Notes: generated from the sequence alone by a model not told the origin. A DNA stretch of 64,000 nt from Plantibacter flavus (GCF_002024505.1 NZ_CP019402.1:1240001-1304000); one strand, 5' to 3'; shown: positions 26,919 to 35,181, counted from the stretch's first letter. Numbers and translations: made by a program.

Positions 26919-27731
26919 ATGTCCGACGACGAGCCGATGCAGTTGCCCGCCCCACTGCGACGCGACCGCATCCGCGAGCTCCTCGATGAGCGCGGCTTCG
27001 TGCGCGTCGCCGACATCTCCGACGACTTCGGCGTCTCCCGAGTGACCGCCCGGACGGACCTCGACACCCTCGTCGACCAGGGCGAGGCCGTCCGCGTGCA
27101 CGGAGGTGCGATGCCCGTGCAGGGACGCGGCGCCGTCGAGTCGCCGATCGAACTCGCGACCGCGACCTCGGCCCACGCGAAGCAGCGGATCGGAGAGGCG
27201 GCGGCCGCGATGGTGCGCTCCGGTCAGAGCGTGATCGTCGACGTCGGCAGCACCGGCCTCGCCCTCGCCCGCGCGCTCAAGGCTCGCCGCGACCTCGCCG
27301 ACGTCGTGGTCATCACGAACGGCCTGACCATCGCGCTCGAACTCGAGTCGGAGATCCCGAGGTTCTCGGTGATCGTCACTGGTGGATCGCTTCGGCCGCT
27401 CCAGCATTCGCTCGTCGATCCGCTCGCCGGTTCGCTGCTCGGCCAGGTCCACGCCGATCTCGCCTTCATCGGGTGCAACGGTGTCGACGCAGGCCATGGC
27501 GTGAGCAACGTCAACCTGCCCGAGGCCGAGGTGAAGGCCAGGATGGTTCGCGCCGCCGAGCGGGTGGTCGTGGTCGCCGACGCCTCGAAGCTCGGTGTGC
27601 GGCAGCTCGGCCGGATCGCCGGCCTCGAGGCTTTCGATGCCCTCCTGACCGACGACGGGGCCGCGCCCGAGACCATCGCACTCCTCCGGGAAGCGGGACT
27701 CGCGGTGACGTTGGTCCCACTCGGCGACTGA
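26919..27731 (+). CDS. DeoR-family transcriptional repressor, probable regulator of galTK
   Basis: A 270-residue DeoR-type repressor. The N-terminal winged helix reads RDRIRELLDERGFVRVADIS with the recognition part DFGVSRVTARTDLDTL, followed by the typical VRVHGGAM. The sugar-phosphate-sensing domain shows VIVDVGSTGLALARAL, TNGLTIALEL and DLAFIGCNGVDAGHGVS. The ATG at 26919 is preferred because similarity begins right after it. Divergent from galTK across a palindromic operator, so a galactose-pathway phospho-intermediate is a reasonable but unproven ligand. Confidence 0.88.
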   Translation: MSDDEPMQLPAPLRRDRIRELLDERGFVRVADISDDFGVSRVTARTDLDTLVDQGEAVRVHGGAMPVQGRGAVESPIELATATSAHAKQRIGEAAAAMVRSGQSVIVDVGSTGLALARALKARRDLADVVVITNGLTIALELESEIPRFSVIVTGGSLRPLQHSLVDPLAGSLLGQVHADLAFIGCNGVDAGHGVSNVNLPEAEVKARMVRAAERVVVVADASKLGVRQLGRIAGLEAFDALLTDDGAAPETIALLREAGLAVTLVPLGD

Positions 27732-27798
27732 CCTCGCGCCGCGTGCCGCTGCGCCCCGGCACTCGCGCGCCGACGGCCCGGTGCGGCAGCATGGTCGC

Positions 27799-28314
27799 AT
27801 GAGTGATCGAGCGCATCCGGCCGTGTCCATCGTCGAGCAGACGCTGCGTGATCGCGGGGCCAAGGGCGAGATCACCTGGCTCGACGATGCTGCTCGAACC
27901 GCGGCGCTCGCAGCGGAAGCCCTGGGGATCGAGGTCGGGGCGATCGCGAACTCCCTCGTGTTCACGCTCGACGGCGAGCCGACCCTGATCCTCACGAGCG
28001 GTGCCCATCGTGTCGACACCGCCTGGGTGGGCGGGCGGCTCCGTGGACGGTTGAAGCGTGCTGACGCCGAGGTCGTCAAGGCGGCGACGGGACAGGTGAT
28101 CGGTGGCGTCGCGCCCGTCGGTCACCCGGAACCGATCCGCACCTACGTGGACGAGGCGCTCGCCGCCTACCCGGAGGTCTGGGCCGCAGCCGGCCATGCG
28201 CACACGGTGTTCCCGACGACCTTCGAGGAGCTCGTGCGAGTGACCGGCGGGCAGATCATCGCGGTGGAGCCGCCGACGGATCCTGCGGGGTCGTCGGCAG
28301 CTGCGTCGATGTAG
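27799..28314 (+). CDS. YbaK/EbsC-type aminoacyl-tRNA deacylase
   Basis: A 171-residue protein of the YbaK/ProX fold, which hydrolyses mischarged aminoacyl-tRNAs such as Cys-tRNA-Pro. Recognisable blocks include EALGIEVGAIANSLVF, TSGAHRVDTAWVGG, ATGQVIGGVAPVGHPEPI and the AAGHAHTVFPTTFEEL end. The ATG at 27799 is the last of several possible starts and gives the expected N-terminus. Its 3' end overlaps the convergent CPBP protease gene by 59 bases. The specific tRNA substrate is not determined by sequence alone. Confidence 0.87.
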   Translation: MSDRAHPAVSIVEQTLRDRGAKGEITWLDDAARTAALAAEALGIEVGAIANSLVFTLDGEPTLILTSGAHRVDTAWVGGRLRGRLKRADAEVVKAATGQVIGGVAPVGHPEPIRTYVDEALAAYPEVWAAAGHAHTVFPTTFEELVRVTGGQIIAVEPPTDPAGSSAAASM

Positions 28315-29359
28315 CCACCGGAGCGGCCATGGCGGTCGGCGGCGTCCCCTGCTGCTTCGTCACCCGGCTCGGCGGCAGCGGAGCCGTCGCGATCACGCCG
28401 TTCCTGCGCCCCCACCAGGTGCTCACGACGGCTGCGGCGACGCAGAGCGCCATCGGGATGAACATGAACGGTCCGCCGGCACCCTCGCCTCGCTCGAAGA
28501 CCTGGTCGGTCTGCGACATGAGGGCCGTGGGGACGAGGAGCAGGACGTTGTTCGTCGCATGGATGAGCACCGGCGCCTCGAGGCCACCGGTCCCGCGGGC
28601 GGCGAAGGACATCGAGGCGCCGAACACGAAGTAGTAGGCGATGAGCCAGGGGTCGCCGGCGAAGTGCACCGAGGCGAAGACCGCGCCGGAGACGACCGTG
28701 CCGACGAGGAACGCGGTGATCGGGCGACTGAACCAGGATCCGACGGAGCGCTGGATGAGGCCGCGCGCCCCGTACTCCTCGCCGGCAGACTGCAGCGGCG
28801 TCGTGAGGATCACGACGGCGAGCATCGCGATCATGGCGCCGTCGACCACGATGGGCTCGAGCGGGGAGAGCAGGACGGAGGCGCCGACGTACACGATCCA
28901 CACCGGGACGATGATGAGCGCAAGGCGCCCGAGCCAGTGCCAGCGGAAGCGCCCCTCCACCGAGGACAGCCACCGTGGACGGACACCGAAGATCGCCCAC
29001 TGGATGAGCATCGACACCGGGATGAGCGCGGCGAGCGACAGGTTGTTCGCGAGCATCGTCACCGGCGTCAGCGTCATGAGGCCGTTCGCGACGTCGTCGA
29101 GCGTGTACGCCCCGGTGGCCACGTCCACGATGAGCGCGATGCCGCCGAGCGCGATCGAGAGGATCAGGAACCCCACGACGAGCAGGAGGAGCGCGAGTGC
29201 GCCACGCCACCAGGCTGGTGCGGCGCGGAGGGCGTGGTCGTACGTCGCGAGCTGCCGCTGAGGCACTGCTGGATCGACAGGCGTCGAGGCCGGCATTGAG
29301 GCCGGCCTCGACGAGGGTGATGGCGAAGGCGTCTGCGGGTCCTGTCCAGGGTTCGTCAT
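28256..29359 (-). CDS. CPBP-family intramembrane metalloprotease
   Basis: A 367-residue membrane protein with about eight hydrophobic segments. The CPBP (Abi/CAAX protease) motifs are present: EEYGARGLIQ (Glu-Glu-x3-Arg), SVHFAGDPW (His), and HATNNVLLL (His-x3-Asn). The first about 40 residues are Pro/Ser/Thr-rich and cytoplasmic, and the C-terminus has a Pro/Ala-rich tail. The ATG at 29359 starts this protein; the frame upstream is unrelated. The gene tail overlaps the ybaK-like gene by 59 bases in antisense. Physiological substrate unknown. Confidence 0.86.
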   Translation of the reverse strand: MTNPGQDPQTPSPSPSSRPASMPASTPVDPAVPQRQLATYDHALRAAPAWWRGALALLLLVVGFLILSIALGGIALIVDVATGAYTLDDVANGLMTLTPVTMLANNLSLAALIPVSMLIQWAIFGVRPRWLSSVEGRFRWHWLGRLALIIVPVWIVYVGASVLLSPLEPIVVDGAMIAMLAVVILTTPLQSAGEEYGARGLIQRSVGSWFSRPITAFLVGTVVSGAVFASVHFAGDPWLIAYYFVFGASMSFAARGTGGLEAPVLIHATNNVLLLVPTALMSQTDQVFERGEGAGGPFMFIPMALCVAAAVVSTWWGRRNGVIATAPLPPSRVTKQQGTPPTAMAAPVATSTQLPTTPQDPSAAPPR

Positions 29360-29476
29360 GCTGCCAGGGTAGGCAGCCGTCGCGGCAGCACGCGTCCCCC
29401 GAGCGACGGACGACGAGCGACGGATACCCAGTGATCGACCTGGTCTCGAACGCTCGACGGTGGGAGACTGACCGGT

Positions 29477-29833
29477 ATGGCCGGACATCGCATCTTCACG
29501 ACGAGCTTCGCCAGCGTGTACCCGCTCTACGTCGCGAAGGTGGAGCGGAAGGGCCGTACGAAGGCCGAAGTGGATCAGGTCATCACCTGGCTCACCGGCT
29601 ATGACGACGCCGCGATCGAACGGGTGCTCGCCGACGGTACGGACTTCGAGACCTTCTTCGCCGACGCGCCGACGATGCACCCTCATGCGTCGCTCATCAC
29701 GGGCCTCATCTGCGGCATCCGCGTCGAGGAGATCGAGGATCCCCTGATGCAGCGCGTCCGTCAGCTGGACAAGCTCGTGGACGAGGTCGCGAAGGGGAAG
29801 AAGATGACCTCGATCCTCCGCACCTCCGCCTGA
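29477..29833 (+). CDS. DUF2200-family protein
   Basis: A 118-residue soluble protein with the conserved DUF2200 blocks FTTSFASVYPLYVAKVERKG, TEVDQ-like TKAEVDQVITWLTGY, FFADAPTMHPHASLITG and a C-terminal basic MQRVRQLDKLVDE region. Function unknown for the family. It is transcribed alone, 117 bases divergent from the CPBP gene and convergent with the DHA2 exporter 81 bases away. Confidence 0.82.
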   Translation: MAGHRIFTTSFASVYPLYVAKVERKGRTKAEVDQVITWLTGYDDAAIERVLADGTDFETFFADAPTMHPHASLITGLICGIRVEEIEDPLMQRVRQLDKLVDEVAKGKKMTSILRTSA

Positions 29834-29914
29834 CGGCCGAACGCGAGACCCTCCGATGACGCACCGGGCCGCCGCGCGAGTGTGCGACGGTCCGGTGCTC
29901 GGGACCCGGTCGGA

Positions 29915-31411
29915 TCAGTGCGCGAGCACCGGTTCCGCGGACGCCTCCGGGGCGTGGTGCAGGGCGAGTCCCTGGTTGCGTCGGCGGAACAGCAGTGCCG
30001 CCGTCACCGCGCCGACCGCGAAGAATCCGGCGCCCCAGAAGTAGGCGGTCTGGTAGCTCTGGATCGCGGCCTGCGCGAGCACCTCGGGGGTGGGCGGCGC
30101 GTTGTCGGTCACGTAGGCCGTGGCGGCGCTCGCCGCGAGGGTGTTGAGCAGCGCCACACCGATCGACCCGCCGACCTGCTGGCTCGTGTTGACTGTCGCC
30201 GAGGCGACCCCGGCGAACGCCCGGTCGACACCGAGCGTCGCGGTCTGCATCGAGGCGGGCATGATGGATCCCATCGCGAAACCGAGCACCATGAGCGCCG
30301 GCATGACGTTGCCGACATAGGAGCTGTCGAGGTCGAGCCGGGTGAGGAGGAGCATGCCGATCGCCCCGAGCGTCATGCCGAACGGCACCATCACCTTCGG
30401 CCCGAACCGCGGGACGAGGAGGTTGGTCCCCAGCTGTGCGGCGAGCACGAGCATCGCGATCATCGGGAGGAAGGCGAAGCCCGTCTGCTGCGGTGAGTAG
30501 CCGAGCGAGGCCTGCAGGTAGTACGTGACGAAGAGGAAGATGCCGAACATCCCGGCCCCGGCGATCATGACCGAGATGAACGCGGCACCGCGGTTGCGGT
30601 CGAGGACGATCGACAACGGGAGGAGCGGGTGCGCGGCCCGGCGCTGCCAGAGGACGAACGCGACGAGGAGCACGGCCGCGGCGGCCAGGAAGGCCCAACT
30701 GAGCGGTGAGTCCCAGCCGTCGGTCTCGGCATTGGCGAAGCCGTAGACGAGGCTGAACAGCGCACCTGAGACGAGGACGGTGCCCGGAACATCGAGCTTG
30801 GGGCGGGGGCCGGTCGTCTTCGGGGTGGTGATGAAGAGGACGGCCCCGACGATGGCGACCACGGCGATCACGACGTTGATGTACAGGTTCCAACGCCAGT
30901 CGAACTGCTCGGTGAGGAATCCGCCGAGGAGGAGTCCGACCGCGCCACCCGCGCCGGCGATCGCACCGAAGACGCCGAACGCGCGGGCGCGCTCCTTCGG
31001 GATCGTGAAGGTGGTCGTGAGCATCGCGAGCGCGGTCGGTGCGAGGAGGGCTGCGAAGACGCCCTGCAGCGCCCGTGCGGCGACGAGGGTGCCGAACGAA
31101 TCGGCGGCGCCACCGAGGGCCGAGGCGATCGCGAACCCGACGAGCCCGATGATGAACGCCCGCTTCCGGCCCATGAGGTCGGACAGGCGTCCGCCGAGGA
31201 GCAGCAGGCTGCCGAAGGCGAGGGAGTAGGCGGTGACGATCCACTGGCGGTCGCCGTCGGAGAATCCGAGGTCGGCCTGGGCGGCGGGCATCGCGATGTT
31301 CACCACGGTGGCGTCGAGCACGACCATGAGCTGGGCGAGGCCGACGGTGACGAGCGTCCACCAGCGGCGTGAGGAGACTGCCGGGGTTCCGGCGGCAAGG
31401 TTCGAAGTCAT
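29915..31411 (-). CDS. MFS drug exporter, DHA2 family (14 TM, EmrB/QacA type)
   Basis: A 498-residue proton-driven exporter with fourteen hydrophobic segments. Motif D1 (VVLDATVVNIAMPAAQADLG), motif A (GGRLSDLMGRKRAF) and motif C (GAIAGAGGAVGLLLGGFLTE) of the 14-TM DHA2 group are clear. The divergent TetR gene shares a 106-base promoter with two GTTCCTGAAC palindromes, a standard repressor-pump pair. The substrates cannot be read from sequence; hydrophobic or cationic drugs are typical of the family. Confidence 0.92.
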   Translation of the reverse strand: MTSNLAAGTPAVSSRRWWTLVTVGLAQLMVVLDATVVNIAMPAAQADLGFSDGDRQWIVTAYSLAFGSLLLLGGRLSDLMGRKRAFIIGLVGFAIASALGGAADSFGTLVAARALQGVFAALLAPTALAMLTTTFTIPKERARAFGVFGAIAGAGGAVGLLLGGFLTEQFDWRWNLYINVVIAVVAIVGAVLFITTPKTTGPRPKLDVPGTVLVSGALFSLVYGFANAETDGWDSPLSWAFLAAAAVLLVAFVLWQRRAAHPLLPLSIVLDRNRGAAFISVMIAGAGMFGIFLFVTYYLQASLGYSPQQTGFAFLPMIAMLVLAAQLGTNLLVPRFGPKVMVPFGMTLGAIGMLLLTRLDLDSSYVGNVMPALMVLGFAMGSIMPASMQTATLGVDRAFAGVASATVNTSQQVGGSIGVALLNTLAASAATAYVTDNAPPTPEVLAQAAIQSYQTAYFWGAGFFAVGAVTAALLFRRRNQGLALHHAPEASAEPVLAH

Positions 31412-31454
31412 GCTGAGGACTCTATACGGAACTGGACAGTTTCGGAACCGAATA

Positions 31455-31486
31455 GTTCCTGAACGTTCGAGTTCCTGAACTATGCT
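31455..31486. promoter_or_regulatory. Tandem palindromic operators for the DHA2/TetR pair
   Basis: Two identical GTTCCTGAAC boxes (31455-31464 and 31471-31480), each an inverted repeat GTTC-CT-GAAC, lie 16 bases apart. The second directly abuts TATGCT (31481-31486), a likely -10 of the TetR gene. GGAACC and GGAACT sequences nearby (31444, 31428) are related half-sites. Occupancy by the TetR protein would block the regulator promoter and probably the exporter promoter as well. Confidence 0.65.
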
Positions 31487-31517
31487 GTTCTCGGAGACGA
31501 AAAGGAGGTGAGCCGCG

Positions 31518-32129
31518 ATGACGCAGCTCGAGACCCCACCCGCAGCGCCGAAGCTCGGCCGGAAGCGCGATCACACGCGGGACGCCGAGATCCTCGACGC
31601 CGCGCTCGACGTCCTCGCCGACACGGGCTACGCCGGGATGACGGTCGACATGGTGGCAGCACGTGCCAAGGCCGGCAAGGCGACGCTCTACCGCCGATGG
31701 GCGTCGAAGTCCGAACTCGTGATCGACGCGGTCGCCTGCATGAAGCAGATCGATCCCGACTTCTCGAAGCTGCCCGACACCGGTTCACTCCGCGGCGACC
31801 TCGTCGCAATGATCAAGGCGCCGTCCATCGCCGAGGGTGAGCGCAAGATGCGCGTGTTCGCCGGCGTGATGTCGATGATCTCGGATGCGCCCGAGCTCAC
31901 CGAGTCCGTCCATGCGGCGATCGTGGAGCCGCGCATGGCGGTCAACCGCTTCCTCCTGCAGCGCGCGATCGACCGCGGGGAGATCCGGGCGGACGCCGAT
32001 GTGGAGACCCTTGCGCTGATCAGCCAGGCGATGGTGAGCTATCGCGTGCTCATGCTGCGGGAGCCGGTGACGCGTGACTTCCTCGTGTCGGTGATCGACG
32101 GCGTCATCATCCCGGCCGTCCGGAAGTAG
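31518..32129 (+). CDS. TetR-family repressor of the adjacent DHA2 exporter
   Basis: A 203-residue one-component regulator. The N-terminal HTH spans residues about 20-66, with TVDMVAARAKAGKATLYRRW as the recognition helix region. The C-terminal ligand domain resembles TetR_C members paired with drug pumps. A very strong ribosome site AAAGGAGGTGA precedes the ATG at 31518. Divergent to the DHA2 pump across tandem palindromes, so repression relieved by the pump substrate is the likely scheme. The next gene starts 4 bases after its stop and may be co-transcribed. Confidence 0.9.
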   Translation: MTQLETPPAAPKLGRKRDHTRDAEILDAALDVLADTGYAGMTVDMVAARAKAGKATLYRRWASKSELVIDAVACMKQIDPDFSKLPDTGSLRGDLVAMIKAPSIAEGERKMRVFAGVMSMISDAPELTESVHAAIVEPRMAVNRFLLQRAIDRGEIRADADVETLALISQAMVSYRVLMLREPVTRDFLVSVIDGVIIPAVRK

Positions 32130-32133
32130 CCCG

Positions 32134-32937
32134 ATGGCCGACGGACCCGCCCGATCTCGAACCGGGCTGCTCGATCACGCGGCGCCGGTCCATCTCGGGA
32201 CACCGGACGCCCCACTGCGCTTCACGGGTTTCCGCGAGCCCGGCGGACGCCACCTCATCGTCGATGGCGACGAGGCGTTCGAGTTGAGCTTCCCGTGCGG
32301 TACCTGCGCGCTGCTGTTCCGTCGTCTGGACGAAGGTGCTCGGGCGCTCGCCGCAGACGCACTGCACGATCACCTGGACGAGGGCGTGCCCGCGATCGAC
32401 GATCCCTCGTTGCGCGACCTCGTGTCGAAGATCCTGCCCGAAGCGACCTACCTGCCGCTCCTGCTCTCCATCGAGCCCGTCCTGGTCGCTCCGGGTGACG
32501 ACCACGACTACTTCTCGCGGGAACAGGTCGTGCATCGCGGCATCGACCCCACGCTCGGTGCACCGGAGGACCCGGCGACCGGCTACTACCGCGGCCCGAC
32601 CCGGAAGACCGGCGAGCACGAGACCCTCTTCGAGTTCCTGGTGCCGATGGTGCAGCCCGGTCGGAACGACCGCGAGCGCGTGGCCTCATACGAGGAGCGG
32701 CTTCGAGCCGGGGGAGCGGCGACCGTGCTCGCGGTCTCCGTGCTGGACCGGACGCAGCCGTTCGACAGCTTCGACGCTCACACCGGTCTTGTGCACTTCG
32801 TCCTCGACGGCCACCACAAGTTGGAAGCAGCCGCACGTGTCGGGGTCGCGATCACCGTCTTGTCGTTCGTGTCGATCGACGCGAGCCTCGCTGACGAGGC
32901 GACGGCGATCGGCCTCCCGGAGCTGCTCGCGCGCTGA
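32134..32937 (+). CDS. Unknown protein with ParB/DUF1015-like DGHHKLEAA motif
   Basis: A 267-residue soluble protein I do not recognise. Residues about 40-62 hold DEAFELSFPCGTCALLFRRL with a Cys-x2-Cys pair. The middle has PLLLSIEPVLVAPGDDHDYF. Near residue 225 is HFVLDGHHKLEAAARVGVAI, which resembles the Asp-Gly-His-His-(R/K) substrate-binding box of ParB/Srx-like and DUF1015 proteins. No signal peptide or membrane segment. It follows the tetR stop by 4 bases and so is probably co-transcribed with the regulator. An ATP- or nucleotide-dependent activity is only a hint from the motif. Confidence 0.7.
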   Translation: MADGPARSRTGLLDHAAPVHLGTPDAPLRFTGFREPGGRHLIVDGDEAFELSFPCGTCALLFRRLDEGARALAADALHDHLDEGVPAIDDPSLRDLVSKILPEATYLPLLLSIEPVLVAPGDDHDYFSREQVVHRGIDPTLGAPEDPATGYYRGPTRKTGEHETLFEFLVPMVQPGRNDRERVASYEERLRAGGAATVLAVSVLDRTQPFDSFDAHTGLVHFVLDGHHKLEAAARVGVAITVLSFVSIDASLADEATAIGLPELLAR

Positions 32938-33237
32938 TCACGTCGAGCGTGAGACCGGGTGGATCACGCAGCGCTGGATCCCCCGATCCCTGCGCGACCC
33001 ACCGGTCGAGGCGATGAGCGTCGCGCACCCCTGTCGCGAGCACACAGCCCACTGACGCGTGGACTGCGTCGGCATCACCTCCATCAGTGTGACACGAATA
33101 AGTCGTTCGTACCAGTTAGAGAAAGACGTCGGCTGTGTGAGCTCCGAGCCTCTAGGCTGAGGCCCCGACCGGCCACGGTCGACGGATACGGCGCCGATGG
33201 ATCGGAGCTGGAACACAGGCTGTCCGAGGAGGTCAGG
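32938..33237. other. 300-base gap before the GBL-receptor-like gene
   Basis: No gene found. The segment holds the candidate operator at 33094-33110 and a TAGGCT at about 33154 that could be a -10 box. The rest shows short G/C-rich hairpins but no clear terminator for the upstream gene. Confidence 0.45.
33094..33110. promoter_or_regulatory. Inverted repeat upstream of the GBL-receptor-like gene
   Basis: ACGAA-(7)-TTCGT forms a spaced inverted repeat (ACGAATAAGTCGTTCGT) in an A/T-richer island about 130 bases before the start of the TetR gene. It resembles an autoregulatory site, but the consensus of gamma-butyrolactone receptor operators is longer and not clearly matched. Confidence 0.35.
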
Positions 33238-33930
33238 ATGCCGGGGACGCGACGAACGCCGACGCAGGAACGCGGGCAGGTGACGCAGGACGCGACCGTC
33301 GAGGGCGCCGCGACCGTCTTCGACCGCATCGGTTACGGGAACGCGAGTCTGTCGATGATCGCGGAGGCGTCCGGGATCTCGCAGGGGTCCATGTACTTCC
33401 ACTTCAAGTCGAAGGAGCAGATCGCCCTCGCGGTCATCCACGAGCAGCACGACCGGTCGATGCCGCTCATGGCACGGGTGTCGGAACAGTACGACGGAGT
33501 CCTCGAGCGGCTCATCCGCATTTCTCGCGCCATGGTCGACCAACTCGAGAACGACCCGGTCGTCCGCGCCGGGATCAGACTCACGCTCGATGAGGGTTCG
33601 CTGAGCCAACCGGCCGGCGCGTTCTACGAGGACTGGATCTCGGGGACGGCCGCTCAGCTCGACCTGGCGCTGCAGGCCGGCGACCTGGAGAGTTCGATGT
33701 CGGCACCGGACCTGGCCCGCACGCTGATCGGATTCTTCACCGGTGTCCAGCTCACCGCCCAAGCCACGGTCGGCCGCTCGGACATCGCAGCGTCGGTCGA
33801 CCGCATGTGGCGGCTCGCGATCGACGCCATCGTCCCCCAGGCGAGGCGGGCAGCGGCGACGCAGGTCCGGGAGGACGCCTTCGGCGCTGGGGGCGATGTG
33901 CGCCCGGCGCCACCAGCCGCGTCGATCTAG
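33238..33930 (+). CDS. TetR regulator resembling gamma-butyrolactone receptors (ScbR/ArpA type)
   Basis: A 230-residue TetR protein. HTH region: ATVEGAATVFDRIGYGNASL and ISQGSMYFHFKSKEQIAL, close to the family text of ScbR-like receptors. The ligand domain has NDPVVRAGIRLTLDEGSL, typical of gamma-butyrolactone receptors, and the GALYFHF-like core reads GSMYFHF. The ATG at 33238 has AGGAGG 6 bases upstream. No A-factor/butyrolactone synthase (AfsA type) lies in the window, so it would be an orphan receptor, or a related receptor with another ligand. Confidence 0.8.
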   Translation: MPGTRRTPTQERGQVTQDATVEGAATVFDRIGYGNASLSMIAEASGISQGSMYFHFKSKEQIALAVIHEQHDRSMPLMARVSEQYDGVLERLIRISRAMVDQLENDPVVRAGIRLTLDEGSLSQPAGAFYEDWISGTAAQLDLALQAGDLESSMSAPDLARTLIGFFTGVQLTAQATVGRSDIAASVDRMWRLAIDAIVPQARRAAATQVREDAFGAGGDVRPAPPAASI

Positions 33931-34001
33931 CGATCCACCTGGCGATGGGCGTGCGACGACCGTGCATCCCGAGGTGACGCGCACGAGTGCCGCGTCCGTG
34001 G

Positions 34002-34074
34002 TGGGCCCGGTGGGGCTCGAACCCACGACCCGCGGATTAAAAGTCCGATGCTCTGCCAACTGAGCTACAGGCCC
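34002..34074 (-). tRNA. tRNA-Lys (anticodon UUU)
   Basis: A complete cloverleaf of 73 nt read on the minus strand. The acceptor stem is GGGCCTG paired with CGGGCCC (one G-U), then discriminator A. The D arm reads GTAGCTCAGTTGGCAGAGC, the anticodon loop CTTTTAA with anticodon TTT, and the T arm GGGTTCGAGCCCC (TTCGA loop). CCA is not encoded. The gene stands alone between the TetR gene and the next protein gene; no integrase or attachment duplication is seen next to it. Confidence 0.97.
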
Positions 34075-34203
34075 ATACGCGCTCTACTCTACGAGATTTC
34101 GACGGCACCCGTTGACGCGCAGGTCAGCGCCCCAGGGGAGGATCGTCCCACGGGGCGAGTACCGTTGTCGGGTGCGCGAAGCGCGTCGCAGGGAGGAGCA
34201 GGC

Positions 34204-34833
34204 ATGACCGAGGGATTCCATCGTCCGACGAAGCTGCCGCCGTCGATGCTCGAAGCGATCCAGGGTGGTCTCGACCCGGAGGCCGTGTCGAGGATCACGC
34301 ACGAGACGGCCGTCGCACTCCTCACCCGGGTGCGGGCGGACCCGGACCCTGCCGTGGTCGATCGCCTCGTGACGTACACGGACGAGCACGGGATCGACGC
34401 CATCGCGGAGCTCTGGTCGCACGCCAGCCCGCGGAGTCTCCCAGGAGCCCTCTGGCGGATCTACCTACTGCGCCTACTCATCCGGCAGGACCCGGTGGGG
34501 ACGAGCTTCAGCTTCCAGCGGGGCACCGAGCTCATCACCACCGTCGACCCCGTGATCGCCGGCGCGGCCGAACCGACCGGGCCTGAGGAGATCATCGTCC
34601 TCGCCGACCAGATCCTCCGTGGCCTGTACACCGGTGACTTCGCGATCGCCCTCGAGCGGGCGGCCTCCTTCTGTCGGATCAACGCGGTCGGCTGTACCTC
34701 CCTCGCGGACGACCGGGACGCCGTCGACCCCGCAGACGCCGCGAGACTCACCACGAAAGCCGCGCGGTTCGGCACCATCGCCGAGGAACTCGCCGGCTGC
34801 GCGCGGCTGTGGCGCTCCGACTCCCTGGACTGA
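34204..34833 (+). CDS. Conserved actinobacterial protein of unknown function
   Basis: A 209-residue soluble protein. Conserved-looking blocks include FHRPTKLPPSMLEAIQGG at the N-terminus, TDEHGIDAIAELWSHASPRS, LPGALWRIYLLRLLIRQDP and a C-terminal ADAARLTTKAARFGTIAEELA. I recall similar proteins being labelled as RNA polymerase beta subunit in databases, but nothing here supports that. A GGGAGGAG site precedes the ATG at 34204. Function unknown. Confidence 0.75.
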   Translation: MTEGFHRPTKLPPSMLEAIQGGLDPEAVSRITHETAVALLTRVRADPDPAVVDRLVTYTDEHGIDAIAELWSHASPRSLPGALWRIYLLRLLIRQDPVGTSFSFQRGTELITTVDPVIAGAAEPTGPEEIIVLADQILRGLYTGDFAIALERAASFCRINAVGCTSLADDRDAVDPADAARLTTKAARFGTIAEELAGCARLWRSDSLD

Positions 34834-35181
34834 TGCGACCCGTCCGGTCAAGGCCCGGTACCTGGGAATATCCATCGCCGATCACTTGCTACACTGATTC
34901 AGCCGGGCCGCAGTAACCCCGGGCTCCAAAAATCGCCGCTTCGAGCGGCCTTGCGCCGAGAGGCGTTTCTGCGGCCTGGCACTTGCTTTCTCCGGAGGTC
35001 TTCGCCCTCCTGACGCCCATTCCGTGATGACACCGGAACTGGGGTGTCGAATAGCGTCGATTCCTCCAATCGGATCCCGGGTCGGCACCGAACTCCGTGT
35101 ATGACCGCCGCACTGTACACGCAGACCCGACCTCGGGTGGGCGTCGCGCAAACGGCCGGTGTCCGTGAGAAGCTAAGACTT
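34834..35181. other. 348-base gap before sigK
   Basis: The first part (34881-35010) holds a candidate structured RNA described separately. The remainder shows no clear hairpin or gene. An open frame continues upstream of the sigK start but carries no sigma-factor similarity. Confidence 0.5.
34890..35010 (+). ncRNA. Candidate structured RNA (unclassified) upstream of sigK
   Basis: A promoter-like TGCTACACT (34888-34896, -10 TACACT) is followed by a possible RNA with a 12-bp closing stem (34902-34913 with 34969-34980, one G-U). Inside are two hairpins: GCCGC-TTCGA-GCGGC (34935-34949) and CGCC-GAGA-GGCG (34954-34965) with a GNRA loop. A third hairpin GGAGG/CCTCC follows (34994-35010). The GNRA and UUCG-type loops favour the plus strand. 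It matches no riboswitch class I can recognise and may be an sRNA or a leader of sigK. On the minus strand the first hairpin is followed by GATTTTT, an alternative terminator reading. Confidence 0.45.

Noticed and set aside
34002..34074. tRNA-Lys as an integration site of a mobile element
   Set aside because: No integrase, no duplicated 3' tRNA end and no change of gene content next to it.
34204..34833. Label as RNA polymerase beta subunit
   Set aside because: The 209-residue protein shows none of the conserved polymerase motifs; such names are probably propagated misannotation.
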